A stretch of DNA of 36,196 nt from Psittacicella hinzii. GTDB taxonomy: Bacteria; Pseudomonadota; Gammaproteobacteria; Enterobacterales; Psittacicellaceae. The stretch lies in the NCBI RefSeq assembly GCF_003585935.1, contig NZ_NRJG01000018.1:1-36196 (forward strand). The letters are read 5' to 3'. The notes beneath the pieces are model-generated. The model saw nothing but the letters and a program-made list of their open reading frames with translations, was not told the origin of the DNA and did no database searches. A program made the translations under genes and the position numbers. Within the stretch, counting starts at the first letter, position 1, and each line of letters starts with the position of its first letter. This document shows positions 25,313 through 34,335 of this stretch, one piece after another.

Positions 25313-25560
25313 GGGGAGTAGGTAAACTGCTAAACGAAAATTGAGTTTTTACATACACCCCCCTCTTTAATAAATATAAGGAAGCACTATAGATCAACTA
25401 TGGTATGTCCTATAAGGTATAAGCTATCAATCCTATAAGTCGTACATAGAAAACTAACTATCAAAACTAGGGTTTAATAAGTCTTTTATCTTGCTTATTT
25501 GCTTATAGCTGTTAATACGTTAAAATTTAAGCTATTTTTACGCTTATTTGTCAATTTATC

Positions 25561-25589
25561 TTGATTTTTATTTGTGAGAGCGCTATATT
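25561..25589 (+). promoter_or_regulatory. Sigma-70-type promoter of groESL
   Basis: TTGATT (25561-25566) and TATATT (25584-25589) are separated by 17 bp, 48 bp before the groES ATG. I see neither a sigma-32 consensus nor a CIRCE operator, so heat control is not evident from sequence. Confidence 0.55.
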
Positions 25590-25636
25590 ATAAACATAAA
25601 AGATTAATTATATAAACTAAAATTAAGGAACTAAAA

Positions 25637-25933
25637 ATGGCAAATGAGCTAAATTTAAAACCTTTACACGATACTGTAGTTGTTAAACTAGTATCGAATG
25701 AAGAAAAAACTTCTTCAGGGTTAATCCTTACGCCACAAACGCAATTACAATATGCACAAGTAGTTGCAGTAGGTACTGGTTATCCAGCAGCTAATGGTTA
25801 CTTACCATTAACCGTTCAAGTGGGTGATAAAGTAATTTTACGTCCAAATGCAAGTCGTTTAGAAGAATACGAAATCGAAGGACAAAAAGTAGTATTCTTA
25901 ACTGAAAATCAAATTATGGCAGTGGTTAAATAG
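25637..25933 (+). CDS. groES: Co-chaperonin GroES
   Basis: A 98-residue co-chaperonin that caps the GroEL ring. LKPLHDTVVVKLVSNEEKTSSGLILT contains the mobile loop, with the hydrophobic GLILT tripeptide region that docks on GroEL. GDKVILRPNASRLEEYEIEG and the C-terminal AVVK match the family. AAGGA lies 9 nt upstream. groEL follows after 12 bp in the usual operon order. Confidence 0.96.
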   Translation: MANELNLKPLHDTVVVKLVSNEEKTSSGLILTPQTQLQYAQVVAVGTGYPAANGYLPLTVQVGDKVILRPNASRLEEYEIEGQKVVFLTENQIMAVVK

Positions 25934-25945
25934 GAGTAACTAAAC

Positions 25946-27565
25946 ATGGCAGCAAAAGAATTAATTTTTAATAACGATATGCGTGTAAAAATGGCTAATG
26001 GTGTAAATACCTTAGCTAATGCTGTACGTTTAACTTTAGGACCTAAAGGTCGTAACGTAGTGATTGAGCGTAAATTTGGTGCTCCATTAATCACTAAAGA
26101 CGGTGTGTCTGTAGCACGTGAAATCGAATTAAAAGACAAATTCGAAAACATGGGTGCACAATTAGTGAAAAAAGTTGCCCAAGATGCTAATGATTTAGCT
26201 GGTGATGGTACAACTACTGCTACGGTTCTTGCGCAAGCGTTCATTAAAGAAGGTTTAAAAGTAGTAAACGCTGGTTTAAACCCAATGGATGTAAAACGTG
26301 GTATTGATAAAGTAGTTAACGCAACTGTTACTAATTTAAAAGCTTTAGCAACTCCTGCTTCTGATAACCGTTCAATCCAACAAGTAGCAACTATTTCTGC
26401 AAACAATGATGAAGAAGTAGGGGCATTAATTGCACAAGCAATGGCTAAAGTTGGTAATAACGGGGTTATTACTATCGAAGATGGTACTGGCTTTAAAGAT
26501 GAGTTAGTAGTAGTTGAAGGTATGCAATTTGACCGCGGTTACTTAAGTCCATACTTTGTAAACCGTGCGGATAATGCAACAGCAGAGTTTGAATCTCCAT
26601 ACTTACTATTAGTTGATGGTAAACTTTCAAGCTTACGTGAAATCTTAGGTGTACTAGAAGCCGTTAATAAACAATCTAAACCTTTAGTGATTATTGCTGA
26701 AGATTTTGATGCTGAAGTATTATCAGGCTTAGTACTTAACTCTGCACGTGGTATCTTAAAAGTAGTTGCGGTTAAAGCACCTGGTTTTGGTGACCGTCGT
26801 AAAGCAATGTTACAAGATTTAGGGGTATTAACTAATGCCACTGTAATCGAAGAGCAATTAGGTATCGATTTATCTAAAGCTGGGGTAGAAGTATTAGGTA
26901 GCGCTAAACGTGTAGTAGTGTCTAAAGACTCTACAACTATTATTGATGGTGCTGGTGCTCCAGAAGCTATTGCCCAACGTGTAGCTGCAATTAAACACGA
27001 ATTATCATTAACAACTTCAGAATACGACATCGAAAAATTAAACGAGCGTGTAGCTAAACTTTCTGGTGGTGTTGCCGTAATTAAAGTTGGTGGCGCTACG
27101 GAAGTAGAAATGAAAGAGAAAAAAGATCGTTTCGAAGATGCTTTAAGTGCAACTCGCGCGGCAGTTGAAGAAGGTGTTGTACCTGGTGGTGGTGTAGCTC
27201 TAATCCGTTCAGCAGCTAACGTAAAAGTTGAAGCTGAAAACGACGATCAAGCTGCTGGTATTCGCCTAGCATTAAAAGTAATGCAAGCTCCTTTAAGACA
27301 AATCGTTGAAAACTGTGGTTTAGAAGCTTCTGTAATTATTGATAAAGTTGCACAAGGTGAGAAAAATTTTGGTTTTAACGGTCGTACCGAAACTTACGGT
27401 GACATGTTAGAAATGGGTATTCTTGATCCAGCTAAAGTTACACGTGTAGCTTTAGAAAAAGCAGCTTCAATTGCCACTTTAATGCTTACTACTGAATGCA
27501 TGATCGTAGAAGAAGATGAGCCTGAAGTAGCAACTCCAGCAGGTATGGGTGCTGGCTACATGTAA
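25946..27565 (+). CDS. groEL: Chaperonin GroEL
   Basis: A 539-residue chaperonin subunit forming the double heptameric folding chamber. ATP-site blocks are [19 protein letters not shown], the catalytic-loop [13 protein letters not shown], and VPGGGVALI with ILDPAKVTR. Apical and hinge segments ([51 protein letters not shown]) are intact. The C-terminus is [18 protein letters not shown]: the Gly-Gly-Met repeat tail of most proteobacterial GroELs is reduced. AGGAG precedes the ATG. It has highly expressed codon use. Confidence 0.99.
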   Translation: MAAKELIFNNDMRVKMANGVNTLANAVRLTLGPKGRNVVIERKFGAPLITKDGVSVAREIELKDKFENMGAQLVKKVAQDANDLAGDGTTTATVLAQAFIKEGLKVVNAGLNPMDVKRGIDKVVNATVTNLKALATPASDNRSIQQVATISANNDEEVGALIAQAMAKVGNNGVITIEDGTGFKDELVVVEGMQFDRGYLSPYFVNRADNATAEFESPYLLLVDGKLSSLREILGVLEAVNKQSKPLVIIAEDFDAEVLSGLVLNSARGILKVVAVKAPGFGDRRKAMLQDLGVLTNATVIEEQLGIDLSKAGVEVLGSAKRVVVSKDSTTIIDGAGAPEAIAQRVAAIKHELSLTTSEYDIEKLNERVAKLSGGVAVIKVGGATEVEMKEKKDRFEDALSATRAAVEEGVVPGGGVALIRSAANVKVEAENDDQAAGIRLALKVMQAPLRQIVENCGLEASVIIDKVAQGEKNFGFNGRTETYGDMLEMGILDPAKVTRVALEKAASIATLMLTTECMIVEEDEPEVATPAGMGAGYM

Positions 27566-27626
27566 GCCTAATCTTAAACGAGTATTCTTTGAGTTATAGC
27601 AATCGAGCTAATAACTATAAAATAGT

Positions 27627-27657
27627 AAATCCCCTGAGCTTTATGTTCAGGGGATTT
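27627..27657. terminator. Bidirectional terminator between groEL and trmB
   Basis: AAATCCCCTGA (27627-27637) pairs with TCAGGGGATTT (27647-27657), with a 9-nt loop, between convergent genes and 22 bp from the trmB stop. Confidence 0.8.
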
Positions 27658-27679
27658 TACGTGGGTGCATTATGCAACT

Positions 27680-28420
27680 TTACGCAACTTTACGGAAGTA
27701 TAAGTCCCATACTCCATGTCCTAAACGGTGTCCACGTTGTTCAAATTTGGTTAGGGGACGAATGTCTGGACGAGGGATATAAGTATTATTTTCTGAGGTA
27801 TTTTCTAGGCTTGGGGTATTAGTTAATACTTCAAGCATTTGTTCAGCATAGTTTTCCCAATCTGTTGCCATGTGTACAAAGCCATTAGGAGCTAGAGCTT
27901 TAGTAACTAATGCCATAAACTCTGGATTTACAATACGACGTTTATGGTGACGTGCTTTATGCCATGGATCTGGGAAAAATAGTTGTAATCCATGGAGGCT
28001 ATTTGGAGTTAGGCTTTGCAGGATTTCAATTGCATCATGACAAGCTACTTTAATATTAGTTAGCTGTTCTTGCGCAATTAATTTTAAGGCATTACCTACG
28101 CCTGGAGTATGTACTTCAATACCTAAATAGTTTAAATGTGGATTCTCTTTAGCCATTTGCACTAAAGAAGTCCCCATACCAAAACCAATTTCAATTACTA
28201 CTGGTTGTTGCTTTGGAAAAATACTGTCTAAATCTAAAGTTTGTCCAGGTTGTGGACAAGTTACGCCATAAAGAGGGAACAACTCACTTAGAGCTTGCTC
28301 TTGGCTTGCCGTAATACGTCCAGTACGTAACACAAACGACTTAATACGACGTTTATTACCCTCATTGGCAAAATCATGAGATACAGTAAATTTTACTGAA
28401 GTATCTTTGTTATCTGTCAT
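27680..28420 (-). CDS. trmB: tRNA (guanine-N7-)-methyltransferase
   Basis: A 246-residue SAM-dependent enzyme making m7G46 in the tRNA variable loop. The SAM motif is VIEIGFGMGTSLVQMA; YLGIEVHTPGVGNAL binds adenosine; the catalytic block is LFFPDPWHKARHHKRRIV. TDWENYAEQMLEVL and the closing TKFEQRGHRLGHGVWDLYF are standard TrmB signatures. Length is normal. It starts at ATG 28420 with a weak ribosome site. In E. coli it precedes yggL, but here it stands alone. Confidence 0.97.
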   Translation of the reverse strand: MTDNKDTSVKFTVSHDFANEGNKRRIKSFVLRTGRITASQEQALSELFPLYGVTCPQPGQTLDLDSIFPKQQPVVIEIGFGMGTSLVQMAKENPHLNYLGIEVHTPGVGNALKLIAQEQLTNIKVACHDAIEILQSLTPNSLHGLQLFFPDPWHKARHHKRRIVNPEFMALVTKALAPNGFVHMATDWENYAEQMLEVLTNTPSLENTSENNTYIPRPDIRPLTKFEQRGHRLGHGVWDLYFRKVA

Positions 28421-28500
28421 AAATAATCTGTAGGATCTAAAGTTTCTTGAGCTATATTTTACACAAAATCAGTAGGTTATAGCAAAGTTTTTAATGAGAA

Positions 28501-28525
28501 AAACCACTAGCTAAGCTAGTGGTTT
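28501..28525 (-). terminator. Terminator of perM
   Basis: An 11-bp perfect stem (28501-28511 with 28515-28525, AAACCACTAGC) with a 3-nt loop. On the minus strand it is followed by TTTTTCTC, a good U-tract. Confidence 0.8.
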
Positions 28526-28636
28526 AAAATTGTTTTACTTTCACAGAAATCAGCAAATCGCGATCAATAATTCGGGAATCAATTAAAGATAAGCTGTAAA
28601 TTATTAGCAGTAACCCATAAGCAGTAAATTAACTAA

Positions 28637-28732
28637 TTTACAAAATAAAGGTTAGCAATCATAACTAGTTTACAAAGCAAAGGCTAGCAATCACAACTAG
28701 TTTGCAATATAAAAGTTAGTAATTACCCCTAG
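28637..28732. repeat. 32-bp tandem repeat running into the perM stop codon
   Basis: Three copies start at 28637, 28669 and 28701, each exactly 32 bp, sharing TTTACAA-xxAAAGGTTAGCAATCAxAACTAG with the third more diverged. The last copy overlaps the perM stop codon, so the repeat supplied part of the gene end. A degraded copy may precede 28637. Confidence 0.8.
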
Positions 28733-30078
28733 CTATTGCTTGGTGATGAAGAGTTATTTTCTTCATCTTTTGTCTTATCTTGAGTTGCTGAATTTGCAGC
28801 TAAAGTTTGTTGGTTGTTTTGTGCTTGAGCATTGTTCGAAGTAGTAACTTCACTTGTACTTGCAGGGTCTGTAGATGAGTTTGCAGAGTTATTAGCTTCG
28901 TTATTTGTTTTAGCGTTTTTATATTCGCGATTGTTGCGACGACGTTTAGGTTTACGTTTCTCGAGTTCTTCTCTAATGGTTTTATGATTTAAGGCTTGAG
29001 TTTCTTCGCGTTGCTGTAACTCAAAGTACAGTTGCGAATTTAAGTACCAAGCATTAGCTACAGCTTTAATAAGCGTACATAAAGGAATAGCTAAGAACAC
29101 TCCAACAATACCCCAAATTTGTCCAAAGAAGATAACAGCAACGATTACTGTTATTGGACGGATATTATTGGTTTTAGAGTAAAGATAAGGAACGAGGATA
29201 TTACCATTAAAAATTTGTAATACGCCGTGAATTACCATTAACGTCCAGAAAGTCGAACTAAATTGGAATTGGAAAAAGCACACTAGTACAAAAGGAATCG
29301 TTGCAATTACCACCCCTAAATAAGGAATAATAACCGAAATACCAATTAGTGCTGAAAGAATTAAGTTGTACTTTAAGCCAAAGAACATAAAGCCAATAAA
29401 ACTAAGGGCTGTCATAATAATCGTTTCGATTACTTTACCGCGCACATAGTTATCCAATTGGGACATAAATTCTTTAAATACTCCATTGGCTAGTTCTGAA
29501 CTTTGAGGTAAGAAGCGTTTTACACTTTCTTTTAGTGGACCATAGTCAACAAGCATTAAGAATGCCATAAATGGCACTAAGAAAATGTTAACTCCTACGT
29601 ACATTACATTTTGTAATACCGCGAGGATATTATCAATACGAATATCCATATTAGACTGGATATATTGATTGAGGTTCTCGTAAACCGAGTAGAGCGTTGC
29701 CTTATCTAAATAAGGTAAATGATATTGCTCAAGGCTTAAAAGTTTAGTTTTAAGGAGGTTAATAATACTTGGTGCTTCCACAATTAAAGTATTTAATTGT
29801 TTAATCAAGATTGGCGCTACGCCAATAATTAACCAACCTAAAACACAAATTAATCCCCCAAAGACAAGAATTAAAGCATAGAGACGTTTAAAACCTTTAC
29901 GCATTAACCATCGAATTGGGAAATTAAGGATGTAGGCTAAACCGAGAGCTAAGAATACGGGCGCTAGGATTCCCCCAAAAAAGTACAACACTAAACCACA
30001 TACTGCCAGAATGAGGATGAGTGCGACGATCTGCGGGTTATTAAAGTTGCGCGTTATCAGATCTTTCCAAGATGACAT
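28729..30078 (-). CDS. perM: AI-2E family transporter PerM with low-complexity C-terminal tail
   Basis: A 449-residue inner-membrane protein. Residues 1-345 form the family core of about eight membrane segments: two N-terminal pairs (ALILILAVCGLVLYFFGGIL, ALILVFGGLICVLGW), then NIFLVPFMAFLMLVDYGPLK, IIPYLGVVIATIPFVL and the closing WGIVGVFLAIPL, typical of PerM. Transport function of this branch is uncertain; the family includes the quorum-signal exporter TqsA and sodium/proton antiporters. From about residue 350 a charged segment (KRKPKRRRNNREYKN) leads into about 75 residues of Asn/Ser/Thr/Gln-rich sequence, not usual for PerM. The next gene upstream is hda-like, as in the E. coli perM-bepA-yfgD-hda neighbourhood. 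Confidence 0.88.
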   Translation of the reverse strand: MSSWKDLITRNFNNPQIVALILILAVCGLVLYFFGGILAPVFLALGLAYILNFPIRWLMRKGFKRLYALILVFGGLICVLGWLIIGVAPILIKQLNTLIVEAPSIINLLKTKLLSLEQYHLPYLDKATLYSVYENLNQYIQSNMDIRIDNILAVLQNVMYVGVNIFLVPFMAFLMLVDYGPLKESVKRFLPQSSELANGVFKEFMSQLDNYVRGKVIETIIMTALSFIGFMFFGLKYNLILSALIGISVIIPYLGVVIATIPFVLVCFFQFQFSSTFWTLMVIHGVLQIFNGNILVPYLYSKTNNIRPITVIVAVIFFGQIWGIVGVFLAIPLCTLIKAVANAWYLNSQLYFELQQREETQALNHKTIREELEKRKPKRRRNNREYKNAKTNNEANNSANSSTDPASTSEVTTSNNAQAQNNQQTLAANSATQDKTKDEENNSSSPSNS

Positions 30079-30303
30079 GTAAGATATTCTCAGGGAAATT
30101 AATAGGTTAGATGTATCAATATAACTTGCAAATTCACTATAAAAATTTAAGCAAAAGATATATCTGTGTATTGCTAAGTTATAAGGGTAATTTTTTAAAT
30201 GGCAACTAAAAAACTACGAATCTTTGCGTATAAAAAACAAATTTTGCCTTATGGGCATTATATAACAGCAATTTAAGAGTGCATAATCTTTTTATGAAGT
30301 GAA

Positions 30304-30338
30304 TTGGAGTTTACCAAGGATAGCTTGGCAAACTCCAA
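30304..30338 (-). terminator. Terminator of the hda-like gene
   Basis: An imperfect 15-bp stem (30304-30318 with 30324-30338, one mismatch; TTGGAGTTT/AAACTCCAA and CCAAG/CTTGG), loop GATAG, 68 bp after the stop. A second hairpin, AACAATCAT/ATGATTGTT, lies at 30349-30372. The rest of 30079-30405 is empty. Confidence 0.65.
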
Positions 30339-30405
30339 GTGAGAGGTTAACAATCATAAGTTAATGATTGTTTATTAGTATACTAGCTCGATTTGAGCTT
30401 TTAGA

Positions 30406-33171
30406 TTATGCTTGTTCATCAAATAGCCAATGAGCTAAATCTACTGCTGGTTCAAGTTCAGAAATTACACTTGAACGACGATATGCTTTTTGTCTAAGAG
30501 CTGAACCACGAGCTTGTTCTTTTTGTTTTTTACGCAGTAAACGACGTTTTACAGTTGGACTTAGTTTAGGTTTTGCGCTTTTGTTTTTATCAGTTTTTGC
30601 GCTATTCATCTGGTCAACAGTTATATCGCTAACAGTTGTACTATTAACTATTTTATTGTTAACAGCTTTAGTGTTAACTATTTTATCGTTAACTATTTTA
30701 TCTTTAATAGCGTTTTCGTTAATAGTTTGATTACTAGTAGCTTGACTCTTTATAAGAGGCGCAATTTTAGCTTTAGGTTTAAACTTACGTCGAGGTTCTG
30801 TACTTAAAGTAGTAAGAGCTGTATTAGTGGTTACATTAGTATTACCATTAAAACTATTATTAAAACTATTATTAGTACTATTATTAGTACTATTATTAGT
30901 ACTATTATTAGTACTATTATTAGTACTATTATTAGTACTATTATTAGTACTACCATTAGCACTATCGTAATAATTACTATTAGCACTACTATCGTAAGAG
31001 TTATGCGAATTTTTTAGCTCTTGATTATTTAAGGTTTTACTTTGAGTTTTAGAACCTTTTGCTCCTTGAACGGTTAGGGTTTTAGATTTATGATTATGTT
31101 TAGTTTGAGGTTTTGAGCGTTTACCAGCTTTATTACCTTTGGGGTTAATTTCTGGTAAAGGAATGCCTAAACTAGTTAAACGTTCAAGATTATAAGGCTG
31201 AGTAGCTAATAATTGAGGGTTTAAACCTTGAGCTCTAGTTTTACTATTATGATAATCAACAAAACCAACTAACAGATTTTGGGCACTAGTTTGACTCTGC
31301 GAATTTGCTTGTTCAATAATTGGAGCTATCGCATTTTCATGCTTAAAATCTTCATCAGTAAACAGGCTGTTCTCTACTGAATCTGGAGAAACAATTTCTT
31401 CATCAAAGTCTGGAGTAACTTGTTGGGTCTGTAGTAATGCTTGTTGCTGTAAAAGCTTGCGCTGTTGGTTAATACTTTGTTCTATTTCGGCGGCAATTTG
31501 TTGTTTATTTTTTATCAGATAAGAATATTCAACTTCATTGTCTTCTGGATTATCAAATGCATATTTTGCTAACACTTGCGCTGCAGTTTCGCCACTATCA
31601 TCAAGACCTTGTAATAGCTTGAGCATTTCTTGCTTATTCGGGACAGAAAGCTGTGCATCTTCAAAGAAGTAATCAGCATCAAAACCTTCTTCTGGTAATG
31701 AATATTTATGATTCATTACTGCAAGTTTTGCTCGTTCTAAGAGAATTTCTAGAAGTTGACTATCATCATCTAAACAAGGTTTAGGTGGGGTAATATTCAG
31801 AACTCCTTGTTCCTCTTGAGCTTGTATAGCAGCTGTTTTGTTTTTAGCAGCTAAGCTAGAAGTAGTATTTACTTGCGTTAGGGTGCTTTGTCCAGTTTGA
31901 CTAGCTGTTGTAGCAAGTTTTGCTTTTTTATTCTTAGTAGCTAGTTCTTGTTGATCTTTAGCAGTAAGACTCTGTTGTTCTTTGCTAGCAGCAAGATGTT
32001 GTTTGTCCTTACTAACAACCAGCTCTGGTTGGTTTTGTTTAGCAGCAAGTTCTGTTCGGTTTTTACTAACAGACTGCTGATTTTCTAAACCTTGGTGCTC
32101 ACTATTTACAGCAAGAGCGTGTTTTTTTTGACCTTGCTCTTGTTCCGTTTCTTCCCAAAGAAACGCAAATCCTTCATTACCTACAAGCGAAGTTGAAGGT
32201 AGTGAACTTTCCGTAGTAAACAGATCATTTTTACCAAGGCTATCTTGTAAGGAGTTTGCCTGTTTTTCTTGGCTACGTTTGCTTTTTGCAAGTTTAGCGT
32301 TAGCAGCATCAATCTCGATCCATTTTTCATCAAAGACAAGCTCTGAAGTAAAGCCTTGTAATGCTGATTTCGAAATAGCGTCTCGACGGTGGATAATGTT
32401 TTGTCCAGAGAACGAACTAAATACTAAAAGATCAAAATTTCTTTCTAAAAAGCGTTTAGTAATGCTTTGAGGATCACGTTGATATAACGTACAATAACGC
32501 ATAATGTTATAGGACGTTAGATCAACATCTAGAGTTTCTTGGTTTTTATGTTTAGTAATTAATTGTTGTACTAAATAATCTAGTACTTCGGATTTTAAGC
32601 TAATGCCTTGTTGTTTAACTCGGTGAGCAATAAATAGTTGTAACTGTCCGTGTGTATAATCAGCAAGATTAAATTTACGGAACTCGGCATAGCGTGAATG
32701 TAAATCTGGATAATAACAAGTCTGTTGGGCAATATCTACCCATGAACCAAGAATAACTAATCCCTCAAAGAACGTACTAGCTGTTAAGAGATCGCGTAGA
32801 CCTACTTCCCAGTCTGGATTACCAGCAACTAAATGCGCATTATTGAGGATAATTAAACGTTTTTCGAAGAAATTAATAAGTTCAGTTGGTTCGGTCGTGG
32901 TCATGAACGTTTGAAAATCTAAATACGCAAAATCATTTACATTTTGCGGAAAACGTTGTTTGGCTACATCTAAACAAGCTTTACAAAGTTGAGTAACTAA
33001 GGCTTGTTCAGAACCAATTAAAGCAATAAAATTCGGATCGTCAGCACTAATAACTTTATCTAAATAATCAATTACTGAAGCATTAGGACCAGTAAGAAAC
33101 TCACTAAAGTCATAGTGTGCAGAATAACTAAATTTTAAATTTAAACCAATAGGTCGTAATAATTGAGCCAT
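30406..33171 (-). CDS. hda: Hda-like DnaA regulatory protein with a very long low-complexity tail
   Basis: A 921-residue protein; Hda is normally about 230. Residues 1-246 align with E. coli Hda: AQLLRPIGL (clamp-binding motif AQLSLPL), SAHYDFSEFLTGPNASVIDY, then YYPDLHSRYAEFRKFNL with arginine-finger R160, and FIAHRVKQQGISLKSEVLDY. Hda with the DNA-bound sliding clamp stimulates DnaA-ATP hydrolysis after initiation. Here Walker A is unrecognisable (ALIGSEQALVTQL, residues 50-62) and Walker B is RLIILNNAHL, lacking its aspartate. Residues about 250-921 are Gln/Asn/Ser/Lys/Thr-rich, with decapeptide-like (31880-32080), NxKIV (30628-30730) and NSTN (30847-30966) repeats, and a basic end (KRRLLRKKQKEQARG). 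E. coli synteny with perM and bcp supports the call. Start at ATG 33171; an 8-bp leader hairpin (33225-33245). Confidence 0.8.
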   Translation of the reverse strand: MAQLLRPIGLNLKFSYSAHYDFSEFLTGPNASVIDYLDKVISADDPNFIALIGSEQALVTQLCKACLDVAKQRFPQNVNDFAYLDFQTFMTTTEPTELINFFEKRLIILNNAHLVAGNPDWEVGLRDLLTASTFFEGLVILGSWVDIAQQTCYYPDLHSRYAEFRKFNLADYTHGQLQLFIAHRVKQQGISLKSEVLDYLVQQLITKHKNQETLDVDLTSYNIMRYCTLYQRDPQSITKRFLERNFDLLVFSSFSGQNIIHRRDAISKSALQGFTSELVFDEKWIEIDAANAKLAKSKRSQEKQANSLQDSLGKNDLFTTESSLPSTSLVGNEGFAFLWEETEQEQGQKKHALAVNSEHQGLENQQSVSKNRTELAAKQNQPELVVSKDKQHLAASKEQQSLTAKDQQELATKNKKAKLATTASQTGQSTLTQVNTTSSLAAKNKTAAIQAQEEQGVLNITPPKPCLDDDSQLLEILLERAKLAVMNHKYSLPEEGFDADYFFEDAQLSVPNKQEMLKLLQGLDDSGETAAQVLAKYAFDNPEDNEVEYSYLIKNKQQIAAEIEQSINQQRKLLQQQALLQTQQVTPDFDEEIVSPDSVENSLFTDEDFKHENAIAPIIEQANSQSQTSAQNLLVGFVDYHNSKTRAQGLNPQLLATQPYNLERLTSLGIPLPEINPKGNKAGKRSKPQTKHNHKSKTLTVQGAKGSKTQSKTLNNQELKNSHNSYDSSANSNYYDSANGSTNNSTNNSTNNSTNNSTNNSTNNSTNNSFNNSFNGNTNVTTNTALTTLSTEPRRKFKPKAKIAPLIKSQATSNQTINENAIKDKIVNDKIVNTKAVNNKIVNSTTVSDITVDQMNSAKTDKNKSAKPKLSPTVKRRLLRKKQKEQARGSALRQKAYRRSSVISELEPAVDLAHWLFDEQA
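30628..30730. repeat. 15-bp coding repeat in the hda-like tail
   Basis: About seven 15-bp units (starts at 30628, 30643, 30658, 30673, 30688, 30703, 30718). Two are identical (GTTAACTATTTTATC). On the coding strand they give a pentapeptide N-x-K-I/A-V. Confidence 0.75.
30847..30966. repeat. 12-bp coding repeat in the hda-like tail
   Basis: Ten units of ATTAGTACTATT or close variants. Six in a row (30871-30942) are identical. They encode NNST-type tetrapeptides at about residues 735-775. Perfect identity suggests recent slippage; the 12-bp length keeps the frame. Confidence 0.9.
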
Positions 33172-33638
33172 ATGGATAATCTTATATAGGTGCGTAAACT
33201 AAAGATCTAAAGCTAGAGTTTACTCCTTAAAGGTAGACTTTAAGGCGCCAAAATAACCGCAGTTAGCTGGCTAGAGGCACAAATGAATAGCACTTATAGT
33301 TAGAAAAATTTACTTAGGTTCATGAATAACAAGAAATTTTTAACTATAAACTGAAAGTGAAAACTAAGAATGTAGATTTAGTTATCGTATATCCTATATT
33401 ATAAAGGTTATTAGCGATAAACTGGTAATTTTGTCATTAATTTACTTAAAATACAATCCATTATATTAAAATAGAAAAGGTAATTTACAACTTAAGATAA
33501 TAGTGACTAAAGTCAGCTAGTTAGTAGAGATATAGTTTGCTGTTACTACAGTGATGCGTAATACTTACTTCTTTTATTATATGGATTTATTTTGGAGAGA
33601 TACCTCGGCTTAAAAAGCTTACAGAAAGAGGAAAGAAG

Positions 33639-34148
33639 ATGATTTTGTTGTTTTTATTGGGTTACTTAGTATTTAGTGCCTGTTTTTTGTATTTAGTGTT
33701 TTTTCGAGGTAAAAAGCGCCGTAAACAATTAATCCAAGCACGGTTGCGCCAAAGATTTGCTCGGGTAGAAGCGACTTATCAGAGTACAAGTTTAAAAGCC
33801 AGAGCTAATTCTTCATGGACACAATTCGACAGTAACAAACATAAAGATACTTTTAGTAATGAGCAACTATCTTTATCAGAGCAAAAGTATAACAAAGAGC
33901 GTAGACCTTATCTCGAGCAAAAATCTTATGAAGAGCAGAAATCACTAGTAAATAATAGATATAGAGATAAGTTTGTCCAAAATCTGAAATCAGAAACCTC
34001 TATTAGTACGAAACGTTTAGCTAAGACTAAACGTCGATCAGCTTTAGAACGTGAAATAGATTATCTTGAACGACAAGAACAAGTGATATTAGCAAAACAG
34101 ACCGCTACTCAAAATACTTTATGTAAGTCAAGTAATGAAGATGACTAA
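33639..34148 (+). CDS. Uncharacterised single-pass membrane protein
   Basis: A 169-residue protein of unknown function. Residues 2-22 (ILLFLLGYLVFSACFLYLVFF) form one membrane segment, followed at once by the strongly basic RGKKRRKQLIQARLRQRFAR, so the remainder is predicted cytoplasmic. The rest is highly charged and glutamine-rich; the stretch around residues 130-155 (RRSALEREIDYLERQEQVIL) could be a short coiled coil. No catalytic motif is visible. A strong AGAGGAAAGA ribosome site 6-8 nt before ATG 33639 supports it as real. It lies between the divergent hda-like gene and bcp. The 467-bp upstream gap holds AT-rich sequence without a recognisable gene. Confidence 0.7.
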   Translation: MILLFLLGYLVFSACFLYLVFFRGKKRRKQLIQARLRQRFARVEATYQSTSLKARANSSWTQFDSNKHKDTFSNEQLSLSEQKYNKERRPYLEQKSYEEQKSLVNNRYRDKFVQNLKSETSISTKRLAKTKRRSALEREIDYLERQEQVILAKQTATQNTLCKSSNEDD

Positions 34149-34335
34149 AGCAACTTAAGCAACCACAACAATCAAACAAACAACTACATCTATAAAAGAG
34201 ATACCTCACATAATAAAAGTTACAAAAACAAAAAAACACGACTACAGCAACTCGTAATGTTGTTGTAAAAAAGAGATGTCTGTTTATTTCTTCTCTTTTA
34301 GTTCTTATTTAATGTTAATAACTTAAGGATAATAT

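Noticed and set aside
25909..27030. Long antisense frames across groEL
   Set aside because: They are shadows produced by biased codon use in a highly expressed gene.
27589..27822. 77-codon plus-strand frame after groEL
   Set aside because: It spans the groEL terminator and lies antisense to trmB, which is a certain gene.
28637..28732. CRISPR array (32-bp period)
   Set aside because: The whole unit repeats without unique spacers, the copies are diverged, and no cas gene is present.
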